This document shows, piece after piece, positions 24,919 to 33,007 of a stretch of DNA of 64,000 nt. Source of the DNA: SIG78 sp036677805. Its GTDB lineage: Bacteria > Verrucomicrobiota > Lentisphaeria > Victivallales > Victivallaceae. The position numbers and the translations under genes are program-made. The first letter of the stretch is position 1; each line of letters starts with the position of its first letter. The stretch spans positions 62,001 through 126,000 of the forward strand of contig JAVBVS010000016.1 of NCBI GenBank assembly GCA_036677805.1. The letters run 5' to 3'. The notes under the pieces are model-generated. The model had not been told where the DNA came from. It searched no databases and was given only the letters and a program-made list of their open reading frames with translations.

Positions 24919-25707
24919 ATGAGTAGAAAATCGGATTTCACACTTATAGAACTCCTGGTGGTGATTGCGATCATCGCGATTCTGGCGGCCATGCTGCTGC
25001 CGGCGTTGAGCGCGGCGCGGGAACGCGCCCGCGCCAGCAAATGCGCCAGCAACCTTAAAAACGTCGCCATGGGCAGCATCATGTACACCGGCGACAACAA
25101 GGATTACTTCGTGCCGTGCGCCGTCGGCAACAACAACGGGCGAACCAGCTGGGCGACCCTGATCGCCTGCCCCAACGCCGGCGCTTACATCGAAGCCGGA
25201 ATGGTGTTCAACTGTCCGTCCGCTCCGGTTTATCTGGAAGAGCGCTGGAGTGCGGGCAATGCCAGTTTCAACAACCTGGTGGACTGGGTCTGGACCAAAC
25301 CGGCCTATGGCTACAATTACGGCTGGCCCGGCGGCGGACGCGCCTCAGGAAGCGTCCAGAACGGCAAGCCGTTCAGCATCGCCCGGGTCAACGACATGAG
25401 CGGCCTGGTGATGTTCGGTGACTGCATCTCCACCACCGGTTACAACGGCACTCCGGCAGCGGATGAAACCGGTTATTTCGCCATGGAGGCCTTCGAAACC
25501 TCCGGCAGCAACTACGGAACGCTGTGGCCACGCCATGCCGGCAGCGCCAACGTGAGCTTCGCCGACGGTCATGTCGAAACCGTCGTCGGCAACAGCAGCG
25601 ATCCGCTGACGGCGCGGAAAAACATCCTCGGCAAAGGCGGCTATCTCGAAGGCTGCGCCACTCTCGGCACCAAATGGACTCAGGGGCTGCCCAACAGCCA
25701 GCCGTAA
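24919..25707 (+). CDS. Pseudopilin-like H-x9-DG protein
   Basis: A 262-residue protein with the near-perfect N-terminus FTLIELLVVIAIIAILAAML after the leader MSRKSD, and RHAGSANVSFADGH near the end (H-x9-DG). The residue before Phe is Asp. GGATGGAG lies before the ATG at 24919; an ATG at 24883 overlapping the upstream stop would add 12 residues and is less likely. The region around ERWSAGNASFNNLVDWVWTKPAYGYN closely matches the same stretch of the pseudopilin at 20883 (ERW..S.....N..W.WT.PAYGYN), so the two flank the glycosidase as related proteins. Last gene of the DeoR operon, before a strong terminator. Confidence 0.85.
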   Translation: MSRKSDFTLIELLVVIAIIAILAAMLLPALSAARERARASKCASNLKNVAMGSIMYTGDNKDYFVPCAVGNNNGRTSWATLIACPNAGAYIEAGMVFNCPSAPVYLEERWSAGNASFNNLVDWVWTKPAYGYNYGWPGGGRASGSVQNGKPFSIARVNDMSGLVMFGDCISTTGYNGTPAADETGYFAMEAFETSGSNYGTLWPRHAGSANVSFADGHVETVVGNSSDPLTARKNILGKGGYLEGCATLGTKWTQGLPNSQP

Positions 25708-25732
25708 CCGGCACAGCGCAGCCGTTATCTTC

Positions 25733-25772
25733 ACGGCATAGCCGGGTGAAACATCCCGGCTATGCCGTTTTT
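25733..25772 (+). terminator. Rho-independent terminator of the DeoR operon
   Basis: ACGGCATAGCCGGG, 8-base loop, CCCGGCTATGCCGT, then TTTT. A perfect 14-bp stem, 25 bases after the stop. Confidence 0.93.
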
Positions 25773-25797
25773 CATGATCATGGCCAAAACGCAGTAC

Positions 25798-25825
25798 TTG
25801 AATTCGGATCGATCGGGGATATATT
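25798..25825 (+). promoter_or_regulatory. Promoter of the serine hydrolase gene
   Basis: TTGAAT (25798-25803), 16 bp, TATATT (25820-25825), about 40 bases before the ATG at 25874. Confidence 0.5.
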
Positions 25826-25873
25826 TTCGAATTGATTTTTTGCGCAACCATCCGCAACCCGGAGATTTTCAGG

Positions 25874-26929
25874 ATGATCGATGTCGAATTGCTGCAACGG
25901 TTGCTCGACGAAGCTACCGCTTCCGGCGAGGAATGCGGCTGCCAGCTGGTGATTTATCAGCATGGCCGGCTGCTGGCCGACCTGAGTTCGGGGCATGTCG
26001 CGTCCGATGGCGGAATGGTGGATGGCAAAACGCTGTTTCCGGTCTATTCGGTCGGCAAAGGCGTCATGGCCACCGCGATCCACCGCCTCGCCGAAAAAGG
26101 CATCCTCGCTTACGACGCCAAAGTGGCCGATTACTGGCCGGAATTCGCCGCCAGCGGCAAAGCCGATGTCCGCATCTGGCATATTCTGACCCATCGCGCC
26201 GGATTGTTCGCCCTGCCCGAACTCGAACATTTTTCGGATCAGGGGAACTGGCCGCTGATGTGCGCCAAACTCGCCGCCGCCCAACCGGCGTGGACGCCGG
26301 GAACGCGCTGCCGGTATCACGGCATCACCTTCGCCTGGTTGCTGGGGGAAACCGCCGCCCGCGCCACAGGCAAACCGTTCGACCAGATCATCCGGGACGA
26401 GGTATTCGCGCCGCTCGGAATCGCCGATTTCTTTTTCGGCGCCACGCCGGAAGCGGAACAACGTTTTGCCGCGCCGGTTCCGTGCTGCGAGGCCGACCGG
26501 AAGGATTGGCGCACGGTATTCATCGGCGACCCGGCGATCCGGCGCGGGTTCATTCCATCGGCCAACGGACTGGCGAGCGCCCATGCCATCGCCCGGATTT
26601 ACGCGGCCACGCTGGCGGAAGTAGACGGCGTCCGGCTGTTGCGACCGGAAACCGTGGCCAACGCGACCATTCTGCGCCGGGCCGACGACGATCCGGCGCA
26701 ACCGGGTGACTGGGCCAGGTTCGGACTGGGTTATGCATTGGCGGGACCGGGCGGAAATTTGGGTCGTATCTTCGGACATGGCGGAGCGCTCGGCGCGGAA
26801 GGCTTCGCCGATCGGGAAACGGGGTTGGCGGCAGGCTTCACCAAAAATCAGTTCAACGCCACCCATCCGGTGCATCCCTTGCGCGACCGGCTCTCGGCCG
26901 CGCTCGGCTTGCCCATCCGACACTGGTAA
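25874..26929 (+). CDS. Serine hydrolase of the class C beta-lactamase family
   Basis: A 351-residue penicillin-binding-like hydrolase. The catalytic Ser-x-x-Lys is S59-VG-K62 (VYSVGKGVMA), the second motif is Y148-H-G (usually Y-x-N), and the third is H302-G-G. LTHRAGLFALP and GKPFDQIIRDEVFAPLGI are typical of the family. There is no signal peptide, so it is probably a cytoplasmic esterase or D-aminopeptidase-like enzyme rather than an antibiotic resistance factor. The ATG at 25874 follows CAGG; an upstream in-frame ATG at 25832 has no ribosome binding site. It is monocistronic, converging on ruvC with only 7 bp between. Confidence 0.85.
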   Translation: MIDVELLQRLLDEATASGEECGCQLVIYQHGRLLADLSSGHVASDGGMVDGKTLFPVYSVGKGVMATAIHRLAEKGILAYDAKVADYWPEFAASGKADVRIWHILTHRAGLFALPELEHFSDQGNWPLMCAKLAAAQPAWTPGTRCRYHGITFAWLLGETAARATGKPFDQIIRDEVFAPLGIADFFFGATPEAEQRFAAPVPCCEADRKDWRTVFIGDPAIRRGFIPSANGLASAHAIARIYAATLAEVDGVRLLRPETVANATILRRADDDPAQPGDWARFGLGYALAGPGGNLGRIFGHGGALGAEGFADRETGLAAGFTKNQFNATHPVHPLRDRLSAALGLPIRHW

Positions 26930-26936
26930 TGGCAAA

Positions 26937-27440
26937 TTACAGCGGGTCGCCGATCAGGTCGACCTGAGCCTGGGCCGCGCGCTGGGCATGGCAAAGCGCC
27001 AGTGCCAGCGCGTCAGTGGCATCGTCGGGAATTTCCTCGACCGCAATGCCGAACTCCGCCGCCATCATCAGCGCGACCTGCGCTTTGGTGGCCCGGGCGA
27101 CGCCGACGGCGGCGCGCTTGGCGGTGGCCGGACTGTAAGCGTAAGCCGGAATCCGGTTTTCGGCCAAAGCCGTCAGAATGGCCCCCCGCGCCATGCCGAG
27201 GACGATCGCGGTGCGGGCATTGTCGCCGACAAAGGGGCTTTCCAGGCTGGCCACGGCGGGTTTGAATGTGGCGACGAGTTCGCGGACGCCGCCGGACAGT
27301 CGCCGCAGACACTCCGAATGCGGCAGTTTGGGACTGTTCCGGATAACGCCGCAATCCAGAATCCGGGCTTTGCCCGCAGCGATCTCAATAACACCGTAAC
27401 CGGTGGTGCGGATGGCCGGATCAAGCCCCAGAACGATCAT
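26937..27440 (-). CDS. ruvC: Holliday junction resolvase RuvC
   Basis: A 167-residue protein of normal RuvC length. The RNase-H-like catalytic acids are visible: Asp7 in ILGLD-type VLGLDPAIRTTGYGVI, Glu67 in SLESPFVGDNARTA, and the Asp pair 139/140 and Asp143 in DDATDALALALCH. It cleaves Holliday junctions symmetrically with RuvAB. No ruvA or ruvB is in the window. The ATG overlaps the stop of the upstream HTH coiled-coil gene by 4 bp (27437-27440), so expression is coupled to ribF and that gene. Confidence 0.95.
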   Translation of the reverse strand: MIVLGLDPAIRTTGYGVIEIAAGKARILDCGVIRNSPKLPHSECLRRLSGGVRELVATFKPAVASLESPFVGDNARTAIVLGMARGAILTALAENRIPAYAYSPATAKRAAVGVARATKAQVALMMAAEFGIAVEEIPDDATDALALALCHAQRAAQAQVDLIGDPL

Positions 27441-28543
27441 GGCGTCACCGGGCTGGCCGGGACCGGAACGGCATCGGTTTTCGGCAGCGCTTCCGGCGAA
27501 ACACTCTTTGCCGCCGGAGGATTCGCCATCGGAGCCGGGGCCGCGGCTGCCGGCACGGGCGCAACCGCGGGAACCGTCACCGGACGCTCGGCCAACGCCT
27601 TGCGGGCTTCCTCGAGCTTCTGATTGGCAGTGACCAGTTCACTCTTCAGACGCTTCAACTCCTCCTGAGTGCGCCCCGCGTCTTCACGCAGGCGCGCTTC
27701 GCTTTCGCGGGCCGACTTTTCCCAGCGGTCCAGAAGTTCGCGGCGTTCGGCGTCCTGCCGGGCCAGCGCGTCCTGCTGCAATTTCTGCACATCCGACGCC
27801 CACTGCTTCCGTTCGGCATTCAAAGCGGCCTGTACTTTGGCCATGGACTCTTCCTGAATCTTCTGCGACTGTTTTTTGTCCAGCTCCGCCTGTTCCAGAG
27901 CATGGCGGCGCTCGTCCTGAATTTGTTTTTCCAGACTCGAAAGCTGAGTCGTCATCCGGTCGGACAGATCCGTCTTGACCCGCGACAGCTCATTCTGCAA
28001 AACATGATTTTCCTGCTCGCGCCGCTCCGCGGCATGGACGGCCGCCCGCCATCCGGCCAGACTTCCGGCCAGCAGCAGAAGCAGCGAAATCAATACCATG
28101 GCGAACATCCAGCGCTGCCGCCGCCGCTGCGCCAGCTGGTATTCGCGCATATCGCACATCCAGGCGCCGAGGTCGCTGAAATTGCGCTCCAGATTGCGCA
28201 AGGCCGGCGGCAGGGAAAATTCCGGCGGCGGCGCGGCGGCCGGAGCGGGAGCCGGATTGCCCATCGCCGCCTCGGACGGCTTGGGCGCGGCAATCTCCGG
28301 GCTTACGCCGTGGCGGCGCATCAGCTCGGCTTCGATTTCAAATCCCGATTTGCCCTGATCGCGCAATGCGGCAATCTCCTGCAGCACCGTCAGCGAACGC
28401 TCCGAAAAAATCCGGCGGCGGCCGACGTTTTCGCTGTCGATGTAATTGCCGTAACGCCCCAGCCAATCATTGATTGTGGTACGCGGCACGCCCAGTTTCG
28501 CAGCCAGAGCGGCGACGCTGTAATTTTCCATTTCGTTGGTCAT
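27437..28543 (-). CDS. MerR-like HTH protein with a transmembrane helix and long coiled coil
   Basis: A 368-residue protein not assignable to a named family. An N-terminal MerR-type winged helix (about 6-75: YSVAALAAKLGVPRTTINDWLGRYG, then GRRRIFSERSLTVLQEI) is followed by a Pro/Ala linker (about 86-110), an amphipathic segment, an Arg-rich stretch (RRRQR), one transmembrane helix (about 145-166), a charged coiled coil (about 170-320) and an Ala/Pro/Val-rich tail. By the positive-inside rule the HTH is cytoplasmic and the coiled coil periplasmic. This differs from Bacillus RacA, which also has a MerR-like HTH and coiled coil but no transmembrane helix. It lies between ribF and ruvC with ATGA overlaps on both sides. 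A link between DNA and envelope is my inference. Confidence 0.75.
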   Translation of the reverse strand: MTNEMENYSVAALAAKLGVPRTTINDWLGRYGNYIDSENVGRRRIFSERSLTVLQEIAALRDQGKSGFEIEAELMRRHGVSPEIAAPKPSEAAMGNPAPAPAAAPPPEFSLPPALRNLERNFSDLGAWMCDMREYQLAQRRRQRWMFAMVLISLLLLLAGSLAGWRAAVHAAERREQENHVLQNELSRVKTDLSDRMTTQLSSLEKQIQDERRHALEQAELDKKQSQKIQEESMAKVQAALNAERKQWASDVQKLQQDALARQDAERRELLDRWEKSARESEARLREDAGRTQEELKRLKSELVTANQKLEEARKALAERPVTVPAVAPVPAAAAPAPMANPPAAKSVSPEALPKTDAVPVPASPVTP

Positions 28544-29502
28544 AAGACGATTTTTTTCTCCTCCGCAATCCGGCGGATCGCCGCGACATCGGTTTGTATC
28601 TGCCGCTTCAGATCCGCCTCCGTGGCGAAACAGCGCTCGCTGCGCAGATATTGTTCCAGTTCCAATTTGACCCGGCAGCCGTAGAGATCGCCGGAAAAAT
28701 CAAGCAGATGCGCCTCGACCCGCCGCACCCGGTCCGCCGGACGCGCATAGGTCGGCGCAATCCCGATATTGACCGCCGCCGCATAGGCTTTGCCTTCCAA
28801 GTGAACGATCCCGGCATAAACTCCGTCGGGCGGCAGCACGCCCGCTTCCGGCTCGATATTGGCCGTCGGACAATCAAGGCGGGTTCCCGCCACATGATGG
28901 CCGCCGCGGACCATGCCCCAATAAGCATAGTGCCAACCCAGCAGGCGGTCGGCCTCCGCCAGATCGCCGCCGGCAATCACCCGCCGGATGCGGCTGGCCG
29001 AAACCGTTTCGCCATCGAGTTCCAGCTCCGGCACCGCGCTCAGCCGCCAGTGATGGCGGCGGGCATAACCGGCCAGCAGTCCGGCATCGCCGCGGCCGCC
29101 CGCGCCGAAGCGCCAATCGCGCCCGACGCCGATGGCGGCGATTGCGGCATCGCCCAGCAGCTCATCCAGAAACGCTTCCGGCGCGGTCCGCGCAAATTCC
29201 GGCGTAAAGGCGCATACCGCGCAACCGGCCATGCCCGCCTCGCGCAACAGCCGGAGCCGCTCCGCCAGGCTCACCAGCAGCACCGGCGGCGCCGCCGGCT
29301 GGAGCACCGCCCGGGGATGCGGATCGAACGTCAGCGCCACCGGCAGCGCCCCGGTTTCCGCCGCCAGACGAACGACTTCCTCCAGCAGCTTGCGATGACC
29401 GCGGTGGACGCCGTCAAAAACGCCGATCGCCAGCGCCAGCGGCTGCGCCGCAAACGCCCGCAATTCCGCCGGACTGCCGACCGTCAGGGGCAAATTTCCC
29501 AT
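28540..29502 (-). CDS. ribF: Bifunctional riboflavin kinase / FMN adenylyltransferase RibF
   Basis: A 320-residue protein making FMN and FAD from riboflavin. The N-terminal nucleotidyltransferase domain has GVFDGVHRGHRKLL (the HxGH-like site) and ALTFDPHPRAVL; the C-terminal kinase domain has GTRLDCPTANIE and PPDGVYAGIV, the T-x-N and ATP-binding features. The ATG at 29502 is preceded by GGGTG; a GTG 14 codons upstream gives 334 residues and also remains possible. It is first of three genes joined by ATGA overlaps (ribF, HTH coiled-coil, ruvC), with a promoter-like site at 29554-29581. Confidence 0.94.
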   Translation of the reverse strand: MGNLPLTVGSPAELRAFAAQPLALAIGVFDGVHRGHRKLLEEVVRLAAETGALPVALTFDPHPRAVLQPAAPPVLLVSLAERLRLLREAGMAGCAVCAFTPEFARTAPEAFLDELLGDAAIAAIGVGRDWRFGAGGRGDAGLLAGYARRHHWRLSAVPELELDGETVSASRIRRVIAGGDLAEADRLLGWHYAYWGMVRGGHHVAGTRLDCPTANIEPEAGVLPPDGVYAGIVHLEGKAYAAAVNIGIAPTYARPADRVRRVEAHLLDFSGDLYGCRVKLELEQYLRSERCFATEADLKRQIQTDVAAIRRIAEEKKIVL

Positions 29503-29553
29503 TGCCGCACCCAAAATCACCTTCTTCAGAGCTTGCAATAACACCTGATCTGA

Positions 29554-29581
29554 AATATATTATCACTTGAGCTTTTTGCAA
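29554..29581 (-). promoter_or_regulatory. Promoter of the ribF operon
   Basis: On the minus strand TTGCAA (29581-29576), 16 bp, TATATT (29559-29554). The predicted +1 near 29547 lies about 45 bases before the ATG at 29502. Confidence 0.55.
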
Positions 29582-29698
29582 GTGTCTGAATCCGGATTTG
29601 TCCGGTTTTTCAGGCGGAGGAGCCGTTCCGGACGGCCGCGCCGACGCGACGGCGGCAAGATTTCGGGCGACGCCTCCGGTTCAAAGGAGTTTCACATC

Positions 29699-30193
29699 AT
29701 GCGCAACGTACTTTATCCGGGCAGCTTCGATCCGCTGACCAACGGTCACCTCGATCTGATCGCCCGCGCCGGGCGGCTCTTCGACCGGGTGATCGTGGCG
29801 GTCGCGGTCAACAGCGAAAAACAGCCGATGTTCACCATCGAAGAACGGGTCGAAATGATCGAGCAGTGCTGCCATTCCTGGCCCAACGTCCGGGCGGTGC
29901 CGATCTACGGGCTGCTGGTCGACGCGGTCGAAAAATATCAGGCCGGAGCGATTCTCCGGGGGCTGCGCGCATTTTCCGACTTCGAGTACGAACTCCAGAT
30001 GGCGTTGATGAACCGCAGTCTGCGCGACGATTGCGAAACCATCTTCCTGACTCCGACGGCCAACAACTCCTTCGTCAGTTCGCGTCTGGTCAAGGAGGTC
30101 GCCGTGCTCGGCGCGGATTACACCAAATATGTGCCGGAGTCGGTGGCGCTCCGGATCGCCGCCAAATTGGCGGAACGGGACGGCAGGCAATGA
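29699..30193 (+). CDS. coaD: Phosphopantetheine adenylyltransferase CoaD
   Basis: A 164-residue enzyme of coenzyme A synthesis that adenylylates 4'-phosphopantetheine. The nucleotidyltransferase motif YPGSFDPLTNGHLDLI (with T-x-G-H) is at the N-terminus; RGLRAFSDFEYELQMALMNR and the NSFVSSRLVKEVA motif (usually ISSSxVRE) follow. AAAGGAG lies 8-9 bases before the ATG at 29699; the frame is open to 29567 but this extension has no support. Its stop overlaps the next start by ATGA. Confidence 0.96.
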   Translation: MRNVLYPGSFDPLTNGHLDLIARAGRLFDRVIVAVAVNSEKQPMFTIEERVEMIEQCCHSWPNVRAVPIYGLLVDAVEKYQAGAILRGLRAFSDFEYELQMALMNRSLRDDCETIFLTPTANNSFVSSRLVKEVAVLGADYTKYVPESVALRIAAKLAERDGRQ

Positions 30194-30669
30194 TCAAATT
30201 TTCGACCGCTATTCTTGACCATCAGGAGCTTGATCTGACCGGCGCCGAACCGGCCGCGCTGTTGGAGCTCGAAAACGACCCCATGCTCACGGTCGAGCAG
30301 GACGTGCGTTATGCGCTTCATGTCAAAAAAGTATCCGGCGGCGCACTGGTTTCCGGCATGGCGGGCACGGTGGTTTCCGGTGTCTGCGGACGCTGCCTGA
30401 CGCCGGTCCGGCAGGAGGTCGCCACCGGCGAACTGTCGCTTTTTTACGAACTCGAGGGCATTGATGAACTCGACATTACCGAGGATATCCGGGCGGAGCT
30501 GCTGGTCAATCTCCCGGCCAACCTGCTCTGCCGGACCGACTGCGCCGGACTTTGTCCGGTCTGCGGCGCCGACCGCAACCGGACCGACTGCGGTTGCCAG
30601 GCCCGGGCGGAACACGAAACGGACGACGACGATTCGCCCTGGGGCGCCCTCGATCAACTCAAATCCTAA
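30190..30669 (+). CDS. yceD: YceD/DUF177-family protein
   Basis: A 159-residue protein of the DUF177 family. The central GVCGRCLTPVRQEV and the C-terminal CRTDCAGLCPVCGADRNRTDC region, with paired cysteines, mark the family and suggest metal binding. In many bacteria yceD is linked to rpmF and plsX and has been connected to 23S rRNA metabolism. Here it lies between coaD (ATGA overlap) and rpe, and no rpmF follows. Confidence 0.88.
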   Translation: MIKFSTAILDHQELDLTGAEPAALLELENDPMLTVEQDVRYALHVKKVSGGALVSGMAGTVVSGVCGRCLTPVRQEVATGELSLFYELEGIDELDITEDIRAELLVNLPANLLCRTDCAGLCPVCGADRNRTDCGCQARAEHETDDDDSPWGALDQLKS

Positions 30670-30687
30670 CCCGAAGGAATCAACTTC

Positions 30688-31389
30688 ATGAAATACGACA
30701 TCCGGCTGCTGCCGCATGACCTGATCACCGTTTCGCCGTCGATTCTGGCGGCCGATTTCGGCGCCATGAACAGCGACATCGCCAAAGTCACCGTCGCGGG
30801 CGCCGACTTGCTGCATCTCGATGTGATGGACGGCCATTTCGTCCCCAACCTCACCATGGGGCCGCCGCTCCTGAACTCCATCCGCAAGGCGAGCAATCTG
30901 CTCTTCGACACCCATCTGATGATCTCGCATCCGCTCTATTACACACCGATTTTCGCTAAAAACGGCGCCGACCACATCACCTTTCATGTTGAAAGCGACG
31001 ACGATCCGCAAGCCGTGATCAGGGCCATCCGCGACGCCGGATGCACCGTCGGCATGTCGGTCAAACCCAAGACGCCGGCTTCCGCGCTGGCGCCTTATCT
31101 CGACCAGCTCGACCTGATTCTGGTGATGAGCGTCGAGCCCGGTTTCGGCGGCCAAAGCTTCATGCACGACCAGATGGCCAAAGTAACCGAATTCCGCCGC
31201 ATGATCCGCGCCTCGGGTCGCCCGATCCATCTCGAAATCGACGGCGGCATCGACCGCGAAACCGTGAAGATCGCGGCGGAAGCCGGAGCCAACATGATGG
31301 TGGCCGGAACTTCGGTTTTCCGCGCGCCCGACGGCATGGCCGCGGCCGTCGCCGGACTGCACGACGCCACCAAGTGGCTGAAGGCGTAA
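30688..31389 (+). CDS. rpe: Ribulose-phosphate 3-epimerase
   Basis: A 233-residue TIM barrel that interconverts D-ribulose 5-phosphate and D-xylulose 5-phosphate in the pentose phosphate pathway. Signatures are VSPSILAADFGAM, LHLDVMDGHFVPNLTMG (metal His/Asp), VMSVEPGFGGQSFM and HLEIDGGI. The N-terminal end has about 10 residues more than typical (MKYDIRLLPHDL). GAAGGAA precedes the ATG. Likely in one operon with coaD, yceD and the SDR gene. Confidence 0.95.
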   Translation: MKYDIRLLPHDLITVSPSILAADFGAMNSDIAKVTVAGADLLHLDVMDGHFVPNLTMGPPLLNSIRKASNLLFDTHLMISHPLYYTPIFAKNGADHITFHVESDDDPQAVIRAIRDAGCTVGMSVKPKTPASALAPYLDQLDLILVMSVEPGFGGQSFMHDQMAKVTEFRRMIRASGRPIHLEIDGGIDRETVKIAAEAGANMMVAGTSVFRAPDGMAAAVAGLHDATKWLKA

Positions 31390-31393
31390 GGCG

Positions 31394-32155
31394 ATGACCG
31401 ACTCCGGCGCAGGCAATCGCCCGGTGGCGCTGGTCACCGGCAGCTCCAGCGGGCTCGGCGCGGCTCTGGCCGCGGCGCTGACCGCCGACGGTTATCGCGT
31501 GATCGGCGCGGGGCGCAACCGTCCCGCCGACGTGCCGCAGGAAGAGTTTATCGCCGTCGATTTCGCCCGGGCTGACGCCGTCGGCGCCGTTGAAGCCGAA
31601 TTACGGCAGCGCACCGGGCGACTCGATCTCTTGGTCAATAACGCGGGCTTCGGCGCTTACGCCGCCTGGGAAGAGCTGCCGGAAGCGGAATTGCGGCGGA
31701 TGTTCGAAGTCGATTTCTTCGCGCCGGTGGCGCTGACCGCAGCACTGCTGCCGTTGCTGAAGGACTCGAAGGGGGCGATCGTCAATATCGCGAGCGTGGC
31801 GGCCAAGGCTCCGGTACCCTGCATGGGCGCTTACTGCGCCGCCAAAGCGGCGTTGGCGCAATTTTCGGAAACGCTTCACGCCGAAACCCGAATCCACGGC
31901 ATCACCGTACTCACGGTTTATCCCGGCCGGATTTCGACCGGATTCTCTGCGCGGGCGGTGCAAATGCGTGAATGTCCGGAAACGCCGGGCAGCCGGATCG
32001 ACCCGGGAGTTTTCGCGCGGCGGGTGCTGCGCCGGCTCAAGACACGGCGCCGGGCACTCGTTTTCCCCTTCTGGTACCGTTTTTTCATCGCCTTCACCCG
32101 GCTCTGTCCCGAGCTCTACGACCGCTGTGCGCTCAAGGTCTGGAAACTGCGCTGA
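31394..32155 (+). CDS. Short-chain dehydrogenase/reductase
   Basis: A 253-residue SDR. The nucleotide-binding motif is VTGSSSGLGAAL (T-G-x3-G-x-G), followed by LVNNAGFGAY (NNAG), catalytic Ser in NIASVAAKAPVP and Tyr-x3-Lys in AYCAAKAAL. VYPGRISTGF matches the classical PG motif. The substrate is not predictable. It has no long C-terminal extension, but the last 50 residues are rich in Arg and hydrophobic residues (FFIAFTRLC). It begins 4 bp after the rpe stop. Confidence 0.9.
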   Translation: MTDSGAGNRPVALVTGSSSGLGAALAAALTADGYRVIGAGRNRPADVPQEEFIAVDFARADAVGAVEAELRQRTGRLDLLVNNAGFGAYAAWEELPEAELRRMFEVDFFAPVALTAALLPLLKDSKGAIVNIASVAAKAPVPCMGAYCAAKAALAQFSETLHAETRIHGITVLTVYPGRISTGFSARAVQMRECPETPGSRIDPGVFARRVLRRLKTRRRALVFPFWYRFFIAFTRLCPELYDRCALKVWKLR

Positions 32156-32178
32156 ATGCCCGGTCCGAAAATAAAAAT

Positions 32179-32207
32179 TTGACTATTCCGGCCTGCCGGT
32201 GTATCTT
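32179..32207 (+). promoter_or_regulatory. Promoter of rex with TATCTTAAC direct repeat
   Basis: TTGACT (32179-32184), 17 bp, TATCTT (32202-32207). The 9-mer TATCTTAAC at 32202-32210 is repeated exactly at 32223-32231, 21 bp on. Confidence 0.6.
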
Positions 32208-32249
32208 AACTCCCAGACTGTTTATCTTAACCCGCACGAGGTTTGTTTC

Positions 32250-32912
32250 ATGGGGCGTTTGAAAATTCAAAACTCGCCGACCATCCGCCGCATGCCGTCC
32301 TACCTGCATAAGCTTCTGAGCATGCGTCTGGAAGGCAAAACGCATGTCTCCACCACCGAACTGGCCGAATATATGAATATCGAGCTCATCGTGGTGCGCA
32401 AGGATATCGCGTTGACCGGAGTTTCGGGGCAGCGCCGGGTCGGTTATGAAATCAATGAACTCATCAGTTATATCAAGGAATATCTCGGCTGGCAGCATCC
32501 GATCATCGGCACCCTGATCGGAGCCGGAGCGCTGGGTTCGGCGATTCTCGGCTACGATGACTTCAGCCATTACGGACTGCGCATCGAATCGGTGTTCGAC
32601 AGCGATCCGCGCAAAATCGGCCAGACGGTTCACGGGCACGAAGTATTCAATATCGCCGACATCCGCACCCGCCTCGCCAACGCCCGGCCCGATATTGCCA
32701 TCATCAGCGTTCCGGGCTCGGCGGCGCAAGGCGTGACCGACATTCTGGTCGATCTCGGCATCAAATACCTGTGGAGCTTCGCCAACGTCTGTTTGAAAGT
32801 GCCCCATGATGTGATCGTCCAACGCGAAGTCATCGCCGGCGGCTATGCCATGCTGGCGGTCAAGATGAAAAATGCGCGGTCAGCGCATCCGGTCGCGCTG
32901 ATCGAAGACTGA
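32250..32912 (+). CDS. rex: Redox-sensing transcriptional repressor Rex
   Basis: A 220-residue protein. The N-terminal winged helix (about 8-75) has TIRRMPSYLHKLLSMRLEG and VSTTELAEYMNIELIVVRKDI, the standard Rex start. The Rossmann domain follows with IGAGALGSAILGY (GxGxxG) and VFDSDPRKIG, where Asp binds the NAD ribose. Rex senses the NADH/NAD+ ratio and represses fermentation and respiration genes. Translation probably starts at the ATG at 32250 (CGAGG 8 bases before); a 5' extension of the frame overlaps the promoter repeats. A bidirectional terminator follows. Confidence 0.95.
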   Translation: MGRLKIQNSPTIRRMPSYLHKLLSMRLEGKTHVSTTELAEYMNIELIVVRKDIALTGVSGQRRVGYEINELISYIKEYLGWQHPIIGTLIGAGALGSAILGYDDFSHYGLRIESVFDSDPRKIGQTVHGHEVFNIADIRTRLANARPDIAIISVPGSAAQGVTDILVDLGIKYLWSFANVCLKVPHDVIVQREVIAGGYAMLAVKMKNARSAHPVALIED

Positions 32913-32956
32913 GCCTTATTCCGATCATCGCCCGGCCATGCGGCGCAAAATAAAAA

Positions 32957-32996
32957 AATCCCGGTCCGCCTCACAATGCGAACCGGGATTTTTTTT
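32957..32996. terminator. Bidirectional terminator between rex and the esterase genes
   Basis: AATCCCGGTCCGC, 8-base loop, GCGAACCGGGATT, with A-run before and eight T after: a 13-bp stem with one mismatch, usable from both sides. Confidence 0.92.
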
Positions 32997-33007
32997 GAGG
33001 TTTTTTC

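Noticed and set aside
25874..26929. Antibiotic resistance beta-lactamase
   Set aside because: SxxK and HGG are present but the protein lacks a signal peptide and has Y-H-G in place of Y-x-N; a serine esterase or peptidase is more likely.
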